Assembly (NCBI GenBank): GCA_964427505.1
Contig: CAYRUO010000005.1
Location: forward strand, 88,561-152,560
Direction: 5' to 3'
Length of the DNA stretch: 64,000 nucleotides
DNA from: Thermanaerothrix sp034436175
Lineage (GTDB): Bacteria; Chloroflexota; Anaerolineae; Anaerolineales; Anaerolineaceae
Below, piece by piece: positions 42,256 to 50,181 of this stretch. The first letter of the stretch is position 1. Every line of letters starts with the position of its first letter. The position numbers were made by a program, and so were the translations under genes. Below the pieces are notes generated by a model. The model was given only the letters and a program-made list of their open reading frames with translations, did not search any database and was not told the DNA's origin.

Positions 42256-43446
42256 ATGCGCCAAATTCTTGCCATCATCCGTAAAGACGTGTTACTTCGT
42301 TTTGCCTCACCCAGTGAGTGGCTGTTCTTCATCCTTTTGCCAATTCTGTTTACCTTTGTGTTGGGCATGGGGAACTATGGATCGGATGGGAAGGTGACCC
42401 TCTTAGTTGTTAACGAAGCCAAAAATGAAATCTCAGCCCGGATGATTGAGGCTCTGAAGGATGCGCCGGGCGTGCGGCCAGAGGTGGTAAGCCGCGCTGA
42501 AGCCGAGGAACGCTTTTTAGCCCGCAAAGCATCTTTTTGGTTATACCTGCCACCTGACCTCACCGCAGAGCGATTGATGAACGGTGAACAGGTGCGGCTC
42601 TTGCTTTATCAGCAGCCGAATAACCTGCGGGCTTTAGCGGTACAACGTGCGGTGCAAGCGGCGGTGGGTGGGGAGAGCCTGCCATTTGAAGCGGCTCATG
42701 AGGCGGTGGCGTTGGCCGAACAGTACGGCATCTTTGCCGCAGAGGCAGAGCGCCTGCAGTACTTTAATGAGGCCCTTCAATTGGCTCGCGCATTGTGGTT
42801 GCAAACTCCAGACCGGTTGGAGGTGAGCCGCCCTTCAAGCGCGCCAGTTTACGATCCACGCGCTCAGGCCTCTGCCGGTCAGCTCATTACCTGGGTCTTC
42901 ATCCCCCTCTTTGGGATTTCGGCACTGCTGGCGTATGAGCGCAATACCGGTACGTTATCCCGTGTAATGGTCACACCCACCCCTTGGGCTGTTTTTTTGG
43001 TCGCTACCATAGGCGGTCAGGTGCTGATGGCCTTGGTGCAGATGGGGTTGCTGGTGGGGTTTGGGGTGCTGGGGCTGAAATTGTCTTGGGCGCGTGATCC
43101 CTTGGTGTTAGTTTTGTTATTGTTGACCTCGGCCTTGGCAGCAGGAGCGATTGGCGTTTTCATGGGTACGTGGGTTAGAAACGAAGCCCAAGCCAATAAT
43201 CTGAGCATCCTGATGGGCATGGTGATGGCGTTATTAGGCGGATGTTGGTATCCCTTGGAGTTCTTCCCTGCGCCGGTGAAAACGGTCGTTCATGTACTGC
43301 CGACCACCTGGGCTCTGGAAGGCATGGTCAACTATCTTACGCGCGGGAGCACCTTGCGGGACCTATTCCCACAGTTGGCAGTCTTAACGGGATTTGCGGT
43401 GATATTTTTCGCCCTGGGATTTTGGCGATTAAAGCGAGAGGCGTAG
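42256..43446 (+). CDS. ABC-2 type permease, second
   Basis: 396 residues with the same plan as its neighbour: N-terminal helix (EWLFFILLPILFTFVLGMG), extracytoplasmic domain, then five membrane helices with LLAYERNTGTLSRVMVTPTP before the first of them. It completes the exporter with the ATPase and the other permease. Confidence 0.92.
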   Translation: MRQILAIIRKDVLLRFASPSEWLFFILLPILFTFVLGMGNYGSDGKVTLLVVNEAKNEISARMIEALKDAPGVRPEVVSRAEAEERFLARKASFWLYLPPDLTAERLMNGEQVRLLLYQQPNNLRALAVQRAVQAAVGGESLPFEAAHEAVALAEQYGIFAAEAERLQYFNEALQLARALWLQTPDRLEVSRPSSAPVYDPRAQASAGQLITWVFIPLFGISALLAYERNTGTLSRVMVTPTPWAVFLVATIGGQVLMALVQMGLLVGFGVLGLKLSWARDPLVLVLLLLTSALAAGAIGVFMGTWVRNEAQANNLSILMGMVMALLGGCWYPLEFFPAPVKTVVHVLPTTWALEGMVNYLTRGSTLRDLFPQLAVLTGFAVIFFALGFWRLKREA

Positions 43447-43450
43447 AAAA

Positions 43451-43479
43451 AGAGCCCCGCAAGCGGAGAGCGGGGCTCT
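43451..43479 (-). terminator. Terminator between convergent ABC genes
   Basis: Ten-base perfect stem AGAGCCCCGC / GCGGGGCTCT with a nine-base loop. On the minus strand it is followed by TTTTCT, so it ends the transcript of the NMT1/THI5-type importer; on + it lacks a T run and works less well for the exporter genes. Confidence 0.8.
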
Positions 43480-43491
43480 GGATCATAAGCC

Positions 43492-44508
43492 CTATTGGGA
43501 TGATTTTGCCATTTCCAGGATGCGAGTGGTAAAGGCATTCGTGATATCCGTCGAGGGTAAGACATTGTATTGGTGGAGCATGTCGGCCAGGGCTTGCCAT
43601 TGGGCTTGAGTCTGCCAACCCCAACCATGTTCGCGGGTGGTCTCGCTCTGGGCATCCTTCAATTCGGTTTCTAACATGTAACGCATGTGATCCGGATTGG
43701 TCTCCGGTCCGGTGTACTTCAACACGATTTGTACGGCTTCCTCAGGATGCTGGGCGGCATAGTCAATCCCGCGCAGTGCCGCTCGCAAGAAGCGCGCCAG
43801 CACGTCGGGTTGTTCCCGAAGCAGGGACTCGCTGGTTACATAGGTCAGCCCGAGGGTGGGCACACCATAATCGGCCGCGTCCCACAGCGTGATTTCATAG
43901 CCCCAGGAACGCAACAAGAAGGGTTCATTGGATTTAAACAGAGGATAAACATCCACTTTGCCTTCCACCAATAAGCGTGGGTCAAACCCTACATTGACCA
44001 GATTGACCTTATTAACATCGGCCCCTGCGGCATGCAGTAAGGCAAATAGATCCGGGGGCGGCGTGCCTTTGTATCCCACCAAATGACCTTCCCAGTCTTT
44101 GGGGGTGACCATGCCCGACTCTTTGAGCGCGGCGAAAGCTTGCTGGCCGCGCTGTCCGATCAGCGCAATGGAGACCAAAGGCAGGCCGGGATCGGCGCGG
44201 CGCTGTAATAACACCGCGGCGTCCTGGGTAGTGACTTGGACCTTTCCGGCGGCTAATAACTGCAGATGCTGACCCTGGCCGGGCGAGTGTTCGATGGTGA
44301 CGTCCAATCCCTCGGCTTCAAAGTATCCTTTTTCTTTGGCCACATAAGCCCCTACAAAGGGTAAATTGGCTTGGGGTTTATACCCGGCCATAAACGTGAG
44401 CGCGGTGCGGGGTGGGGTGGGGGTTGTAGGCGGTGCTGAGGGCTGGCAAGCAACGATCAAGAGGATTGAAAAGAGAACGAGAAGAAGCAGGGAAGAGCGG
44501 CGTATCAT
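43492..44508 (-). CDS. NMT1/THI5-type ABC substrate-binding lipoprotein
   Basis: 338 residues. Lipobox LLIVACQ, a Pro/Thr linker, then the NMT1/THI5 fold: VGAYVAKEKGYFEAEGLDVTI followed by a GKVQVTTQDAA stretch and KDWEGHLVGYKG. Members bind thiamine pyrimidine precursors, riboflavin (RibY of Chloroflexus), or alkanesulfonates. The fused flavin-domain regulator next door favours a vitamin, perhaps riboflavin, but this is inference. Confidence 0.88.
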   Translation of the reverse strand: MIRRSSLLLLVLFSILLIVACQPSAPPTTPTPPRTALTFMAGYKPQANLPFVGAYVAKEKGYFEAEGLDVTIEHSPGQGQHLQLLAAGKVQVTTQDAAVLLQRRADPGLPLVSIALIGQRGQQAFAALKESGMVTPKDWEGHLVGYKGTPPPDLFALLHAAGADVNKVNLVNVGFDPRLLVEGKVDVYPLFKSNEPFLLRSWGYEITLWDAADYGVPTLGLTYVTSESLLREQPDVLARFLRAALRGIDYAAQHPEEAVQIVLKYTGPETNPDHMRYMLETELKDAQSETTREHGWGWQTQAQWQALADMLHQYNVLPSTDITNAFTTRILEMAKSSQ

Positions 44509-44536
44509 GGATAAAAAACCTCCGTGAGTGATGTGG

Positions 44537-45292
44537 TTAGGATGAGGTGTACCAAAACACCAGGCGTTTTTCAGCCTGGGTGGTTACCTGATAGAGGAGC
44601 ATTCCCGCCGTTGCCAGGATAAAGATAGCGGCAAAGAGATGGGGGAGATTCAGGTTGGTGTAGGCCAGCCACATCAAGCGCCCTAATCCACCTGAAGCGC
44701 CGGTCCACTCGGCGACGATTGCACCGATCAATGCCAAGGGGGTGCTGACTTTGAGTGCGGCAAACACATAGGGCAGGCTGTGCGGCAGTCGCAGATGCCA
44801 CAAAAGTTCCCAGCGGTTAGCCTGCCAGGCATGGAACAGATCCAACAGACTCGGGGTAATGGTTTGTAATCCAACCAGAACGTTGACCAGCACGGGGAAA
44901 AAAGTCACCAGGGCGGTGATGATGACCTTGGGCTGCCAGCCGAACCCCAGCCAAATGGTCAGCAGGGGGGCGATGGCCACCAGAGGCGTGGATTTGACCA
45001 GGATGGCCAGACTCATAACGCCGTGTTCGAGACCGGGCCAGAAGGTGACCAGGATGGCAATGAGAACCCCGACGCAGGTTCCGATAAGGAGCCCCAGCAG
45101 GGCTTCACCGAAGGTGATCAGCGACGCCTGAAGATAGGTCGAGAGGTTTTGAATCAGGGTGCGGAGGATAAGGCTGGGGGCGGGTAAGAGGTAGGGGGGA
45201 ACATTCCCCACCCGAACGCCCACTTCCCAGGCAGAGAGGGCGCCTACAATGAGTCCCCAGGTGATCAGTTTGCTACGTGTTGAACCAGTCAT
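44537..45292 (-). CDS. ABC importer permease (SsuC/ThiX/RibX-like)
   Basis: 251 residues from the ATG before TGSTRSK. Six membrane helices and the loop ANRWELLWHLRLPHSLPYVFAALKV, which is the ATPase-contact motif of nitrate/sulfonate/thiamine-type permeases, followed by GAIVAEWTGASGGLG. Longer in-frame starts would overlap the ATPase gene further. It overlaps that gene by 20 bases, so translation is coupled. Confidence 0.9.
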   Translation of the reverse strand: MTGSTRSKLITWGLIVGALSAWEVGVRVGNVPPYLLPAPSLILRTLIQNLSTYLQASLITFGEALLGLLIGTCVGVLIAILVTFWPGLEHGVMSLAILVKSTPLVAIAPLLTIWLGFGWQPKVIITALVTFFPVLVNVLVGLQTITPSLLDLFHAWQANRWELLWHLRLPHSLPYVFAALKVSTPLALIGAIVAEWTGASGGLGRLMWLAYTNLNLPHLFAAIFILATAGMLLYQVTTQAEKRLVFWYTSS

Positions 45293-46052
45293 TGGACGCG
45301 CTTTCTTGACCGTTGGCATGAAAGAGTGACTTTCTGAGTTGGGTAACATAAGTGGCAAATCGGGGGTGATTTTCGTCGCGAGGGCGAGGGAGTTCTACCC
45401 CGATGTCCGCTGCAATTTGGGCCGGGCGGGGTGAGAGCACGAGGATGCGGTCGGCAAGTCGGACCGCCTCATAAATGTGGTGGGTTACCCACAGGATGGT
45501 GGGTTTCAGCCACTGCCAGAGATCCAAGAGGGTATTACTGAGGTTTTCCCGCGTTAATTCATCCAGCGCCGAAAAAGGCTCATCCATTAGCCAAATGGAC
45601 GCCCCTTGAACCAACAAGCGGGCCAAGGCGACGCGCTGTTGCATGCCGCCTGAAAGGTGCTGTGGATACTCATGGATGTAATCCCCTAACCCGACGCGGC
45701 TCAGGGCTTCCTCGGGGCTCATGAGTGGCGGTGTGCCGTTGCGCGCGAACCTCAAAGCCAGTGCCACATTCTGATAGGCGGTGAGCCAGGGTAACAGGGC
45801 GGGTGACTGTGCCATCCAAGCCACGGTGTGAATTCGAGAGCGCCCATTGGAGACAGCGCCGTTGAAGGTGATCTGCCCCTGAGTAGGATGTAACAGCCCG
45901 GCCAGCAAGCGCAACAAGGTGGATTTGCCACAGCCACTTTGACCGATGATGGCTACAAACTGCCCGGAGGGGATATCAAGCGTGAGCCCCTGGAGCACCG
46001 GTTGGTCGTGATTAGGATATAAGAAAGTTAGATCCTTGAGGTGAACGTCCAT
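45273..46052 (-). CDS. ABC importer ATPase (SsuB/TauB-like)
   Basis: 259 residues. Walker A GQSGCGKST, signature LSGGMQQRVALARLL, Walker B IWLMDEPFSALDELTR and VTHHIYEA. It energises the vitamin- or sulfonate-type importer encoded downstream. It lies 11 bases after the regulator gene, inside one transcript of regulator, ATPase, permease and binding protein. Confidence 0.93.
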   Translation of the reverse strand: MDVHLKDLTFLYPNHDQPVLQGLTLDIPSGQFVAIIGQSGCGKSTLLRLLAGLLHPTQGQITFNGAVSNGRSRIHTVAWMAQSPALLPWLTAYQNVALALRFARNGTPPLMSPEEALSRVGLGDYIHEYPQHLSGGMQQRVALARLLVQGASIWLMDEPFSALDELTRENLSNTLLDLWQWLKPTILWVTHHIYEAVRLADRILVLSPRPAQIAADIGVELPRPRDENHPRFATYVTQLRKSLFHANGQESASNDWFNT

Positions 46053-46063
46053 GGGTGCAAAGT

Positions 46064-47197
46064 TCAGGGTGAGGTGAGGGGAGAGGTGAGGCCGCGCCAG
46101 CCGCGCAGGTACTCGACGTCAATGCGAAAGACCTCGGCTACCTGGTTGAGGTAGGGTTGGGCTAAGTCGCGTCCTAGGTAGCGCCGGGCGAGACGATTAA
46201 GCAGGCGGTGCAGGTCTGGTGGGTCCATCTCGGTGACCGGCCTTGCCTGCCCGCGCGCAACGACGCGGCGCAGAGGGGGCCAGGGTTCGTCAACGGTCAG
46301 GGAGACGGCCGGGTTTTGGCGGACGTAGTCGGGCCAGCGTGAACCCTGCCAAGCGATGACGGTGAAGGCATGGCCGTTCCATTCCTGCCAGAGGGGAATT
46401 ACATGGGGCTGACCGTCGGGGCGCACACAGGCCAGACGGGCCGAGACCGGGCCGCGGAGAAACGCTTCGATTTGGGCCGGGGTTAGCGGTTCTAAGGGCT
46501 GAAGTTCGGAGATCGGATAGGGAGCGAAGGGTGAATAGGTCAGGGCACCCAGCCGGTGGGAGATGCGCGCAGCCAGGTTGCGTAAATCGCTACCCAGTTG
46601 GTGGTAAAGGGTGTGAGGCTGCCAACGGTAGGCCAGGGCGCTCAGCACCACCGCGGCGCGGGGTTGAAACCCATCCGGGCAGATGGGCGCGGCCAGGTCA
46701 AGGGTCTCGGTGGCTGTTGCCAATGCCAAGCCGTCCTCAATACTGACCGGGGTTGAAGAGGGGGCAAATAGGGCCTGAGCGGCTTCTAGATGGGGGTAAA
46801 TTTTTCCCACCTGGAAGACCCGGCGGGCTTCATGACTACCTTCGGCCTGCGCCAGGACAAGCAGACCCTCGGAGACGGGGATGACCAGCGCCACCGTCTC
46901 GGGCCAGGCTCCCTGGGCGCTTTCCTGATAAAAGGCGGCCAGAAGTTCCTGCTGGCTGAGGTCGCTCCGTGCCTGCCAGGCGAGGAGGCGCGGGCCGGGC
47001 AGGTAGCGCCCGCGTTTCTCGGATTGATCCAGGTAGCCCAGCGTTTTGAGGGTCTTGAGGAGGATGAAGAGCGAGGAACGCGAGAGGCCCAATTTCTGCA
47101 GCAGATCCTGGGGGGTTAACCCCTCGGGGTGGGCGAGGACGGTTTCAATGAGGCGCAGGGTGCGCTCGGCACTGCGGGCGAGGGTCAGGTCTTCCAT
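46064..47197 (-). CDS. IclR-type regulator fused to a PNPOx-like flavin split barrel
   Basis: 377 residues. Residues about 8-65 form an IclR winged helix (TPQDLLQKLGLSRSSLFILLKTLKTLGYLDQ), followed by a diverged IclR effector domain to about 220. From about 235 a pyridoxamine-phosphate-oxidase-like barrel follows (SARLACVRPDGQPHVIPLWQEWNG, then YVRQNPAVSLTVDEP and RRVVARGQARPVTEM), a fold that binds FMN or F420. The fusion could make the regulator sense a flavin or redox state. It leads the importer operon and probably controls it. Such a fusion is not one I know to be characterised. Confidence 0.85.
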   Translation of the reverse strand: MEDLTLARSAERTLRLIETVLAHPEGLTPQDLLQKLGLSRSSLFILLKTLKTLGYLDQSEKRGRYLPGPRLLAWQARSDLSQQELLAAFYQESAQGAWPETVALVIPVSEGLLVLAQAEGSHEARRVFQVGKIYPHLEAAQALFAPSSTPVSIEDGLALATATETLDLAAPICPDGFQPRAAVVLSALAYRWQPHTLYHQLGSDLRNLAARISHRLGALTYSPFAPYPISELQPLEPLTPAQIEAFLRGPVSARLACVRPDGQPHVIPLWQEWNGHAFTVIAWQGSRWPDYVRQNPAVSLTVDEPWPPLRRVVARGQARPVTEMDPPDLHRLLNRLARRYLGRDLAQPYLNQVAEVFRIDVEYLRGWRGLTSPLTSP

Positions 47198-47227
47198 ATC
47201 ATCGTCTCGAATTATGGACTTGAGTTT

Positions 47228-47255
47228 ATTATAGTGGACTTTAGTGCGAAGTCAA
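47228..47255 (-). promoter_or_regulatory. Promoter of the IclR-flavin regulator operon
   Basis: Minus strand: TTGACT (47255-47250), 16-base spacer, TATAAT (47233-47228). Two direct repeats, TGGACTTGAG (47215-47224) and TGGACTTTAG (47235-47244) on +, lie 20 bases apart on either side of the -10 box and may be the regulator's binding sites. No RFN or TPP riboswitch is recognisable in the leader. Confidence 0.75.
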
Positions 47256-47354
47256 GGGGATCGCCAGAGATGAAGGTTTGGAGAAGGTGTGAGAAGATTT
47301 GTGATTCCGAGGCGACAACTTGCGCATTATTAACAGAAATGAGCACAAATATGG

Positions 47355-47369
47355 TTTGATTTAATCAAA
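47355..47369. promoter_or_regulatory. Palindrome upstream of the amino-sugar operon promoter
   Basis: TTTGATT-T-AATCAAA is a perfect inverted repeat that ends five bases before the -35 box. It is a candidate operator for the DeoR-family regulator encoded downstream. Confidence 0.5.
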
Positions 47370-47373
47370 ATGA

Positions 47374-47402
47374 TTGAATTGGTTGATCTTTTCTGCTATA
47401 TT
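47374..47402 (+). promoter_or_regulatory. Promoter of the amino-sugar PTS operon
   Basis: TTGAAT (47374-47379), 17-base spacer, TATATT (47397-47402). Transcription would start near 47409, about 33 bases before the GTG start. Confidence 0.6.
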
Positions 47403-47441
47403 TGAGAAGGAAAGAATTTACTCCCTTTGTCCGAGGCAGGG

Positions 47442-48245
47442 GTGGCCGATTATCAGAGTGAAATCTTAGAGTATCTGGCTCGCTACGAATTGGCTTCGGT
47501 TGAGGACTTAAGCCGATACTTAAAGGTTTCACCCTCCACGATCAGGCGACATCTTGCCCAGTTGCAGGATAAGGGTTTGATTGTTCGCACTCATGGTGGG
47601 GCTACATTGCCCCATCCCATCCGTTATGATCCCCAGTTTGATAGCCGGGCATCGCGCCAGGCAGAAGCAAAACATTTAATTGCCCTAGCCGCACGATCTT
47701 TGGTTTCTCCCAATCAAGTGATAGGCATCAGTGGCGGAACAACCTGTACAGAATTTAGCCGCTTAATTCGGGGGGTAAAAAACTTAACGGTGGTGACCAA
47801 TGCTGTTAATGTGGCAATGGAACTGCGCGGCGCAGAAAATATGCGTGTTCTCCTTACAGGGGGATTGCTCAACCAAAACTCATATGAGCTGATCGGCAAT
47901 TTGGTGACCGAGACCTTGAAAAATGTCCATTTGGATGTCGCCTTCCTAGGAGTAAGTGGTATAGATTTGTCCTTTGGGTTTTCGATGTCCGATGAATCGG
48001 AGGCTGTGGCGGGGCGTGCTTTTATGAACTCTGCGTCTCGCACGGTAATCCTTGCCGATCACACTAAAATCGGTAAGACCACATTTGCTCGGTTGTGCGC
48101 CATTAATGAGGTGCATTTATTAATTACGGATGAGGGGATTACCTCTCAACAGCTTACGGCGTTAAAGAAAACGGGCTTGAAGGTTTGGGTTGTTTCATCC
48201 AGAGATGAGTTAATGAGAAAAAATATTCAGTGCGAGGGAATGTAA
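47442..48245 (+). CDS. DeoR/AgaR-family regulator of the amino-sugar operon
   Basis: 267 residues from a GTG preceded by GAGGCAGGG; a TTG five codons earlier is the alternative. Winged helix (ASVEDLSRYLKVSPSTIRRHLAQLQDKGLI) and THGGATLP follow, then the sugar-phosphate-sensing domain (GISGGTTCTEFSRLI, VTNAVNV, LADHTKIGK). As first gene of an operon with PTS and NagA it most likely senses an amino-sugar phosphate. The downstream isomerase gene starts five bases after its stop. Confidence 0.92.
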   Translation: MADYQSEILEYLARYELASVEDLSRYLKVSPSTIRRHLAQLQDKGLIVRTHGGATLPHPIRYDPQFDSRASRQAEAKHLIALAARSLVSPNQVIGISGGTTCTEFSRLIRGVKNLTVVTNAVNVAMELRGAENMRVLLTGGLLNQNSYELIGNLVTETLKNVHLDVAFLGVSGIDLSFGFSMSDESEAVAGRAFMNSASRTVILADHTKIGKTTFARLCAINEVHLLITDEGITSQQLTALKKTGLKVWVVSSRDELMRKNIQCEGM

Positions 48246-48250
48246 TCTTT

Positions 48251-49291
48251 ATGGAAAATTTGTCTTTTACTTTTCGGGAAATTTTATCTCAACCTGAAAT
48301 CTGGCAGAGGACAATCCACCGTCTTAACCAGATTTGTTTGAATTTTTCCCCAAAATTTGAAGGGTACGATCAAATTCTGTTCACAGGTTGTGGCTCTACT
48401 TACTACCTCTCTCTTTGGGCTTCCCGTTGGTGTGAAATGCGTCGGGGGGTTTTAAGCCGGGCTGTGCCTTCGTCAGATTTGCTGTTATTTCCCTCTTCGT
48501 GGTTACATCAGAACAAGCGCACTCTTCTGGTTGCCATCTCTCGCTCGGCGCGAACGACGGAAACGATCCGGGCGGTTGAGCAATTCCAGGCTCGGGGTTA
48601 TGGGGATTGCGTCGTAGTAACCTGCTATCCTGACCAGCCATTGGCAAAGTTGAGTCCCTGGGTTTTGGGTGTTCCGGATGCTGGTGAGAATAGCGTGGTT
48701 CAAACCCGTTCGTTTTCCAATATGATGCTCGCGGTAGCGGGTCTGATTGAGCAAGGCATTCCTCCCAGTTTGGCGACGTTTTATATGGATGAGGGAACAA
48801 GAGTTTTAAGGGAGTCGCTCACGCTTGCTGAGTTTTTAGGCTCGTCTCATAGCGTTACCAAATTCGTTTTCCTGGGAAGTGGACCGTTTTATGGGTTAGC
48901 CAGTGAGGCCATGCTGAAAGGAAAAGAAATGTCCCTCACGCAAACTGAGGCGTTTCATTTTATGGAATTTCGTCATGGCCCAATCTCCACGGTGGATCAG
49001 CAAACGCTGGTCGTAGGTTTACTAAGTGAAGAAGGGTTGGATTATGAATTAGAAGTGCTGAGAGATGTTCGTGCGTTAGGGGCTTATGTAGTAGCCCTCT
49101 CTGCGGTGGGGCATCCCTCAATAACCCAGAGTGTGGATAACGCCCTCATCTTTGAGGACGTACCTTCCTCATTGTGGGGTGCTCCGCTCTATCTGCCATT
49201 CCTTCAACTTTTGGCTTATTACCGTGCTGTGTCAAAAGGGCTTGACCCTGATCATCCCATTCATTTGCAAGCCGTAGTGGAGTTGCAATGA
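48251..49291 (+). CDS. SIS-domain sugar isomerase/deaminase (AgaS/GlmS-C-like)
   Basis: 346 residues with two SIS domains: FTGCGSTYYLSLWASRW and AISRSARTTETIRAVEQF in the first, FLGSGPFYGLASEAMLKGKEMS with TEAFHFMEFRHGPIS in the second. This is the layout of the GlmS isomerase half without the glutaminase, as in AgaS, which deaminates galactosamine 6-phosphate, or as in fructosamine-type enzymes. Within this operon it should handle the product of NagA. I start at the ATG giving MENLSF. Confidence 0.88.
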   Translation: MENLSFTFREILSQPEIWQRTIHRLNQICLNFSPKFEGYDQILFTGCGSTYYLSLWASRWCEMRRGVLSRAVPSSDLLLFPSSWLHQNKRTLLVAISRSARTTETIRAVEQFQARGYGDCVVVTCYPDQPLAKLSPWVLGVPDAGENSVVQTRSFSNMMLAVAGLIEQGIPPSLATFYMDEGTRVLRESLTLAEFLGSSHSVTKFVFLGSGPFYGLASEAMLKGKEMSLTQTEAFHFMEFRHGPISTVDQQTLVVGLLSEEGLDYELEVLRDVRALGAYVVALSAVGHPSITQSVDNALIFEDVPSSLWGAPLYLPFLQLLAYYRAVSKGLDPDHPIHLQAVVELQ

Positions 49292-49761
49292 GTTACGCTG
49301 AGACGTCCCCTTCATATCGCCTCAAAGATCTTGTCTCTTCTCAAACTGTACGGGCCAAGGTGGCCGTCCGGGATTGGGAAGAGGCAACGGAGATCGCAGG
49401 TTCATTGCTGATACAGTCTGGGGTGGCCCTACCAGAGTATATCGCTGCTATGAAGCGTGTCTTGAAAGAGATGGGGCCTTATGCCGTTATCGCACCTGGA
49501 ATTGTGTTGTTGCATGCTCGTCCGGAAGATGGGGTTCTAAAACCTGGTTTAGCCATGGTGACCTTGTCTACCCCGGTGAATTTTGGTCACACGGAAAATG
49601 ACCCGGTTGATCTTGTTTTTGCGTTGGCTGCGACCGATAAGACCTCTCATCTTCAAGGTTTGCAAGAATTGGCTCAACTTCTCTCTGATGGGGAAGTACT
49701 CAAAGGATTAAGATCCGCCCAGACGGATGAGGAATTGCTGAAAATTGTGCATTCGACTTGA
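49288..49761 (+). CDS. PTS EIIA component (mannitol/fructose/ascorbate type)
   Basis: 157 residues. GIVLLHARPEDGVLKPGLAM contains the phosphorylated His and the conserved Arg-Pro. VNFGHTENDPVDLVFALAATDKTSHLQ follows, the second family motif. It takes phosphate from HPr and passes it to EIIB. No ptsH or ptsI lies in the window. The ATG overlaps the stop of the isomerase gene. Confidence 0.93.
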   Translation: MSYAETSPSYRLKDLVSSQTVRAKVAVRDWEEATEIAGSLLIQSGVALPEYIAAMKRVLKEMGPYAVIAPGIVLLHARPEDGVLKPGLAMVTLSTPVNFGHTENDPVDLVFALAATDKTSHLQGLQELAQLLSDGEVLKGLRSAQTDEELLKIVHST

Positions 49762-49786
49762 AAACTATCTAAAAAGGAGAGAGAGC

Positions 49787-50071
49787 ATGAAAATCGCGAC
49801 GTTGTGTGGGATGGGATTTGGTACCAGTATGATGTTGAAACTATTCATTGATGAAATTCTCAAGGCGGAGGGGATAAAGGCTGAAGTTATACCCTGGGAT
49901 CTGGGTTCATTCAAGGGGCAAAATGCTGATTTGATTGTGGCCCCGACAGATATGGAGCAGCATTTGCGGTCGGCATCCGGGAAAGTGGTCTTAATCAAAA
50001 ACCTGGTAGACAAAGAGGAAATCAAACAAAAGGTTTTAGCTGCCGTCCGCGAATTCTTGCAAGGACAGTAA
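49787..50071 (+). CDS. PTS EIIB component (UlaB/GatB type)
   Basis: 94 residues, normal for the lactate/ascorbate/galactitol EIIB fold. It begins MKIATLCGMGFGTSMML: the Cys at residue 7 in the P-loop is the phosphorylation site. I start at the ATG behind AAAAAGGAG; a longer frame would add 14 residues. It passes phosphate to the sugar carried by EIIC. Confidence 0.93.
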   Translation: MKIATLCGMGFGTSMMLKLFIDEILKAEGIKAEVIPWDLGSFKGQNADLIVAPTDMEQHLRSASGKVVLIKNLVDKEEIKQKVLAAVREFLQGQ

Positions 50072-50181
50072 CTGGAAAGGAGGTGAGGTAAAAAGGCTCG
50101 AGAGACACATCTTTTAATCATTTGGGTTCGATTGGGGGGCCGCTAATTCCTCGAACAATCTGATTACGGCAGGAGGTCAAA

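Noticed and set aside
47198..47441. FMN or TPP riboswitch ahead of the vitamin-type importer
   Set aside because: The leader on the minus strand is only about 20-30 bases from the predicted start, too short for either element, and no conserved core is visible.
48396..48800. Antisense and other overlapping frames throughout the window, such as this one
   Set aside because: They lie inside well-supported genes, lack SD sequences and show no recognisable domains.
50072..50181. Small gene between EIIB and EIIC
   Set aside because: The 110-base gap has purine-rich SD-like runs but no frame of useful length.
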